Of a stretch of DNA of 7,279 nucleotides, positions 5,740 through 7,279 are shown piece by piece. Within the stretch, counting starts at the first letter, position 1, and each line of letters starts with the position of its first letter. Source of the stretch: Hyphomicrobiales bacterium (GTDB lineage: Bacteria > Pseudomonadota > Alphaproteobacteria > Rhizobiales > JAJFHR01). Location: assembly GCA_021775515.1 (NCBI GenBank), contig JAJFHR010000007.1, positions 1 through 7,279 on the forward strand, read 5' to 3'. The position numbers and the translations under genes were made by a program. A model generated the notes under the pieces. That model saw only the letters and a list, made by a program, of their open reading frames with translations, searched no databases and had not been told where the DNA came from.

Positions 5740-6780
5740 ATGCCAACGACTAGCATCAATTGGCACCATATTATTGCTTCAACTATTGGTGCAGTCTTGA
5801 TTGTAATAGCGACGAACATCTTTATGTATGCCTATCTCCGAGCTAATCCGGTGAACGAGGGATTAAGCCGTGTTTACGACAAATGGGCCTATCTTAATGC
5901 ACTTGAAACAGGCGCAGATTGGATTTTGCTTGGAGATTCTTCTTGTACAACCGGCCTTCAACCAGCGCTTATGGAAAAGCGCTTGGGTGCAAGTGTAATT
6001 AACCTATGCACCATCGCGGATACTGGACTGACCCACGATGCCTGGATGCTGCAATATTACATCAAACGGTTCGGAGCTCCCAAGGGAGTGATTGTTGCTC
6101 GGGTATTTCATGAATGGGATCGCACGCGTGATGATCTTCGCCCTCTCGTGGATGATATACCGTTGCCTCGGGAAGAGTGGGGAAATTTCATTCCTCAGAT
6201 GGAATTTTCATGGCAGTGGAAATTGTATCAGAAGTTTCGGCCCTTTACCGTTCTGTACGATAAAAGTCTCAGCGTTGCCTTTTTAATGCGAAAGATATTC
6301 AAAGTTGCGAACCGATCTGAAAAGCGACGCGACAGCTTAGAACAGCGCCTTAGCTTTATCGTACGGAACAAAGGTTTCGTACCCGAAGCCCGCGCAAATC
6401 CAGACCGCGTGCGGGCGGAGGCGCAAGCACTCTTGAAGCAACATTCTGGTAAACCGTTTTATATCAGCCCAGACAACGTTGATGCCTTGAAAACAATGGC
6501 ATCTTTGGCGGATAAAAAAAGCTTCGCATTCTACATTATGAACTCAAATGTACCAGATGTTATCGTTAAGGACGATGGCATGCTGGCCTTCTATGCCGAT
6601 ATGGCGCTCGTGATGCAGCGCCTCATCTCTGCGAACGGCAAGGGCCGGTTTATTGGTCAAAACCCGCCAGCTTTTGCAGCCGAGGAAATGGAAAATATTG
6701 ACCATGTGATTGGGAAGAAAGCGGTTAAGAAATTCTCGAATGCAGTCGTGGATGAAGTATTGGGTAATCCGGTACGTTAA
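5740..6780 (+). CDS. Membrane-anchored SGNH-like acyltransferase partner (AlgJ/DltD-type)
   Basis: The 346-residue protein starts with one hydrophobic segment (about 11-32) after a short polar N-terminus, so most of it should lie in the periplasm as a type II membrane protein. WILLGDSSCTTGLQP (61-75) is a block I-like GDS motif with presumed nucleophile S67. VINLC (86-90) could be the asparagine block. Near the C-terminus NIDHVIGKKAVKKFSNAVVD (319-338) resembles the histidine end of SGNH-like AlgJ/DltD proteins, with H322. Such proteins take the acyl group delivered by the neighbouring MBOAT protein and place it on the polysaccharide. The GDS serine is followed by S68, C69, T70 and T71. The usual Asp three residues before the histidine is Asn here, and an Asp (D321) directly precedes H322. 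No downstream member of the set follows. Function is inferred mainly from the hydrolase-like motif and the tight coupling to the MBOAT gene. Confidence 0.78.
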   Translation: MPTTSINWHHIIASTIGAVLIVIATNIFMYAYLRANPVNEGLSRVYDKWAYLNALETGADWILLGDSSCTTGLQPALMEKRLGASVINLCTIADTGLTHDAWMLQYYIKRFGAPKGVIVARVFHEWDRTRDDLRPLVDDIPLPREEWGNFIPQMEFSWQWKLYQKFRPFTVLYDKSLSVAFLMRKIFKVANRSEKRRDSLEQRLSFIVRNKGFVPEARANPDRVRAEAQALLKQHSGKPFYISPDNVDALKTMASLADKKSFAFYIMNSNVPDVIVKDDGMLAFYADMALVMQRLISANGKGRFIGQNPPAFAAEEMENIDHVIGKKAVKKFSNAVVDEVLGNPVR

Positions 6781-6829
6781 ATTCGTATGCTAAACTTACG
6801 TCGGTTTTCCTAGGTTGCTGAGCACGTAT

Positions 6830-6847
6830 TTTGGGGTGCCGCCCAAA
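6830..6847 (+). other. Hairpin after the SGNH-like gene
   Basis: TTTGGG (6830-6835) pairs with CCCAAA (6842-6847) around GTGCCG, 49 bases after the stop of the preceding gene. The sequence that follows is ATAAAATTAG rather than a T-run, so it is at best a weak or factor-dependent terminator or a 3'-end stabiliser. Confidence 0.25.
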
Positions 6848-6899
6848 TAAAATTAGCCATCGAAAAAACAAAACTCAACTGAATTTAGGAACGGTTTTG

Positions 6900-7001
6900 A
6901 TGTTACGTTTGGCCGTTGAAATTGCATCTAGACCTGACGTAATTAGCGCCTTCCGCGAGCTTTACTGGCAATTTAGAATTGACGATATGGCTTTCTATTG
7001 A
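6900..7001 (+). CDS. Possible 33-residue ORF or decayed gene start
   Basis: ATG at 6900 has AGGA at 6887-6890, nine bases upstream, and reads 33 codons to TGA at 6999-7001. The product starts MLRLAVEIASRPDVISAFRE and continues with Leu-Tyr-Trp-Gln-Phe-Arg; it looks like ordinary protein with helix-like character rather than random AT-rich translation. I do not recognise it. Polysaccharide ABC ATPases are usually preceded by a permease gene, and an N-terminal scrap of such a permease would be a reasonable guess, but the similarity is too weak to claim. It could also be a leader peptide or chance. Confidence 0.25.
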   Translation: MLRLAVEIASRPDVISAFRELYWQFRIDDMAFY

Positions 7002-7049
7002 TAACTAAGGTCGCGCATTAAAGTTTGCCGGATATAGGATTGAGACACG

Positions 7050-7279
7050 TTGAATTTTATTAATGTTCAAGGCCTTGGAAAGTTTTATCCGTCTCCGAAA
7101 AACAAGCTCCCCCTTGCTGCCTATGTTCCAATACTGAAAAATTTCATCAAAACCAAGGATGAAGATTCCAATCAGCCCCATATTGCTGGAATTTGGGCGT
7201 TGGATGATGTCAGTTTTAAAGTTTCGCAGGGAACTATCCTGGGAGTGATCGGCGCAAATGGCGCGGGGAAATCAACCCT
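7050..7279 (+). CDS. Polysaccharide ABC-transporter ATP-binding protein (Wzt/KpsT-like), N-terminal part
   Basis: The frame is open from TTG at 7050 to the window edge (76 codons plus two bases). An in-frame TGA at 7041-7043 rules out a much earlier start, and no in-frame ATG exists in the visible part, so TTG at 7050 is the likely start; AGGA (7036-7039) lies ten bases upstream. The protein begins with a short strand (FINVQGLGKFY, 3-13), has a polar insert with a Lys/Pro-rich stretch (14-47), then IWALDDVSFKVSQGTILGVI (48-67) and the complete Walker A GANGAGKST (68-76). The insert before the IWAL/FWAL-type strand is typical of ATPases that export O-antigen, capsule or teichoic-type polymers. 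With a permease it would move the finished polysaccharide across the inner membrane. Signature motif, Walker B and any C-terminal carbohydrate-binding domain lie outside. Confidence 0.9.
   Translation, partial: MNFINVQGLGKFYPSPKNKLPLAAYVPILKNFIKTKDEDSNQPHIAGIWALDDVSFKVSQGTILGVIGANGAGKST

Larger units (their letters stand above)
6781..7049. other. 269-base gap between the acylation pair and the ABC ATPase
   Basis: The gap is AT-rich. It contains a 6-bp hairpin (6830-6847), a long-loop inverted repeat AACGG/CCGTT (6890-6894/6913-6917) and a possible 33-codon gene (6900-7001). I found no convincing sigma-70 promoter: TTGACG (6979-6984) has only GATAAC at a 15-base spacing and TTGATA (6998-7003) has no -10. 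No T-rich intrinsic terminator separates the upstream genes from the ATPase. Confidence 0.55.

Noticed and set aside
1..7279. CRISPR arrays, tRNA genes and insertion sequence ends
   Set aside because: No regularly spaced repeats, cloverleaf-like sequences, transposase motifs or paired terminal inverted repeats were found by eye.

Overview
The window looks like part of a capsule or other surface-polysaccharide locus of a Gram-negative bacterium, most likely a proteobacterium. All recognisable genes are on the + strand. The left edge carries the C-terminus of a capsule-synthesis family protein. The right edge carries the start of a polysaccharide-type ABC-transporter ATPase (Wzt/KpsT-like). Between them lie five complete genes for making, transferring and decorating sugars. 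No rRNA, tRNA, CRISPR array, intact insertion sequence or replication origin is visible. The organism cannot be named: the DNA is moderately AT-rich by eye and nothing is a taxonomic marker.

Layout: (1) 1-522, 3' end of a capsule polysaccharide biosynthesis protein. (2) 523-1062, a 540-base gap with no supported + strand gene but with several dyads, two weak promoter candidates, a 10-bp direct repeat and a short protein-like reverse-strand stretch. (3) 1063-2166, a fused nucleotidylyltransferase-methyltransferase. (4) 2198-3136, a GT-B-like glycosyltransferase with an atypical donor-site motif. (5) 3192-4217, GDP-mannose 4,6-dehydratase. (6) 4307-5728, an MBOAT O-acyltransferase. (7) 5740-6780, a membrane-anchored SGNH-like protein with a strong Shine-Dalgarno overlapping the MBOAT stop. 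(8) 6781-7049, a 269-base gap holding a possible 33-residue ORF. (9) 7050-7279, the start of the ABC ATPase, with a TTG start.

How the genes could work together (inference): the dehydratase supplies GDP-4-keto-6-deoxy-mannose. The fused enzyme would activate a phosphorylated building block with a nucleotide and methylate a sugar or related group. The glycosyltransferase would build the repeat unit in the cytoplasm. The MBOAT/SGNH pair would carry an acyl group, probably acetyl, across the membrane onto the glycan. The ABC transporter would export the chain. The gaps between the five central genes are 31, 55, 89 and 11 bases, all on one strand, which fits one operon. The 55- and 89-base gaps contain clear inverted repeats near the next ribosome binding site.

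No wholly new system is evident. The items most worth a second look are the two-domain fusion enzyme, the glycosyltransferase's altered donor motif, the non-standard catalytic-end motif of the SGNH-like protein, the mutually exclusive hairpins before the MBOAT gene, and the two gene-like scraps in the flanking gaps.
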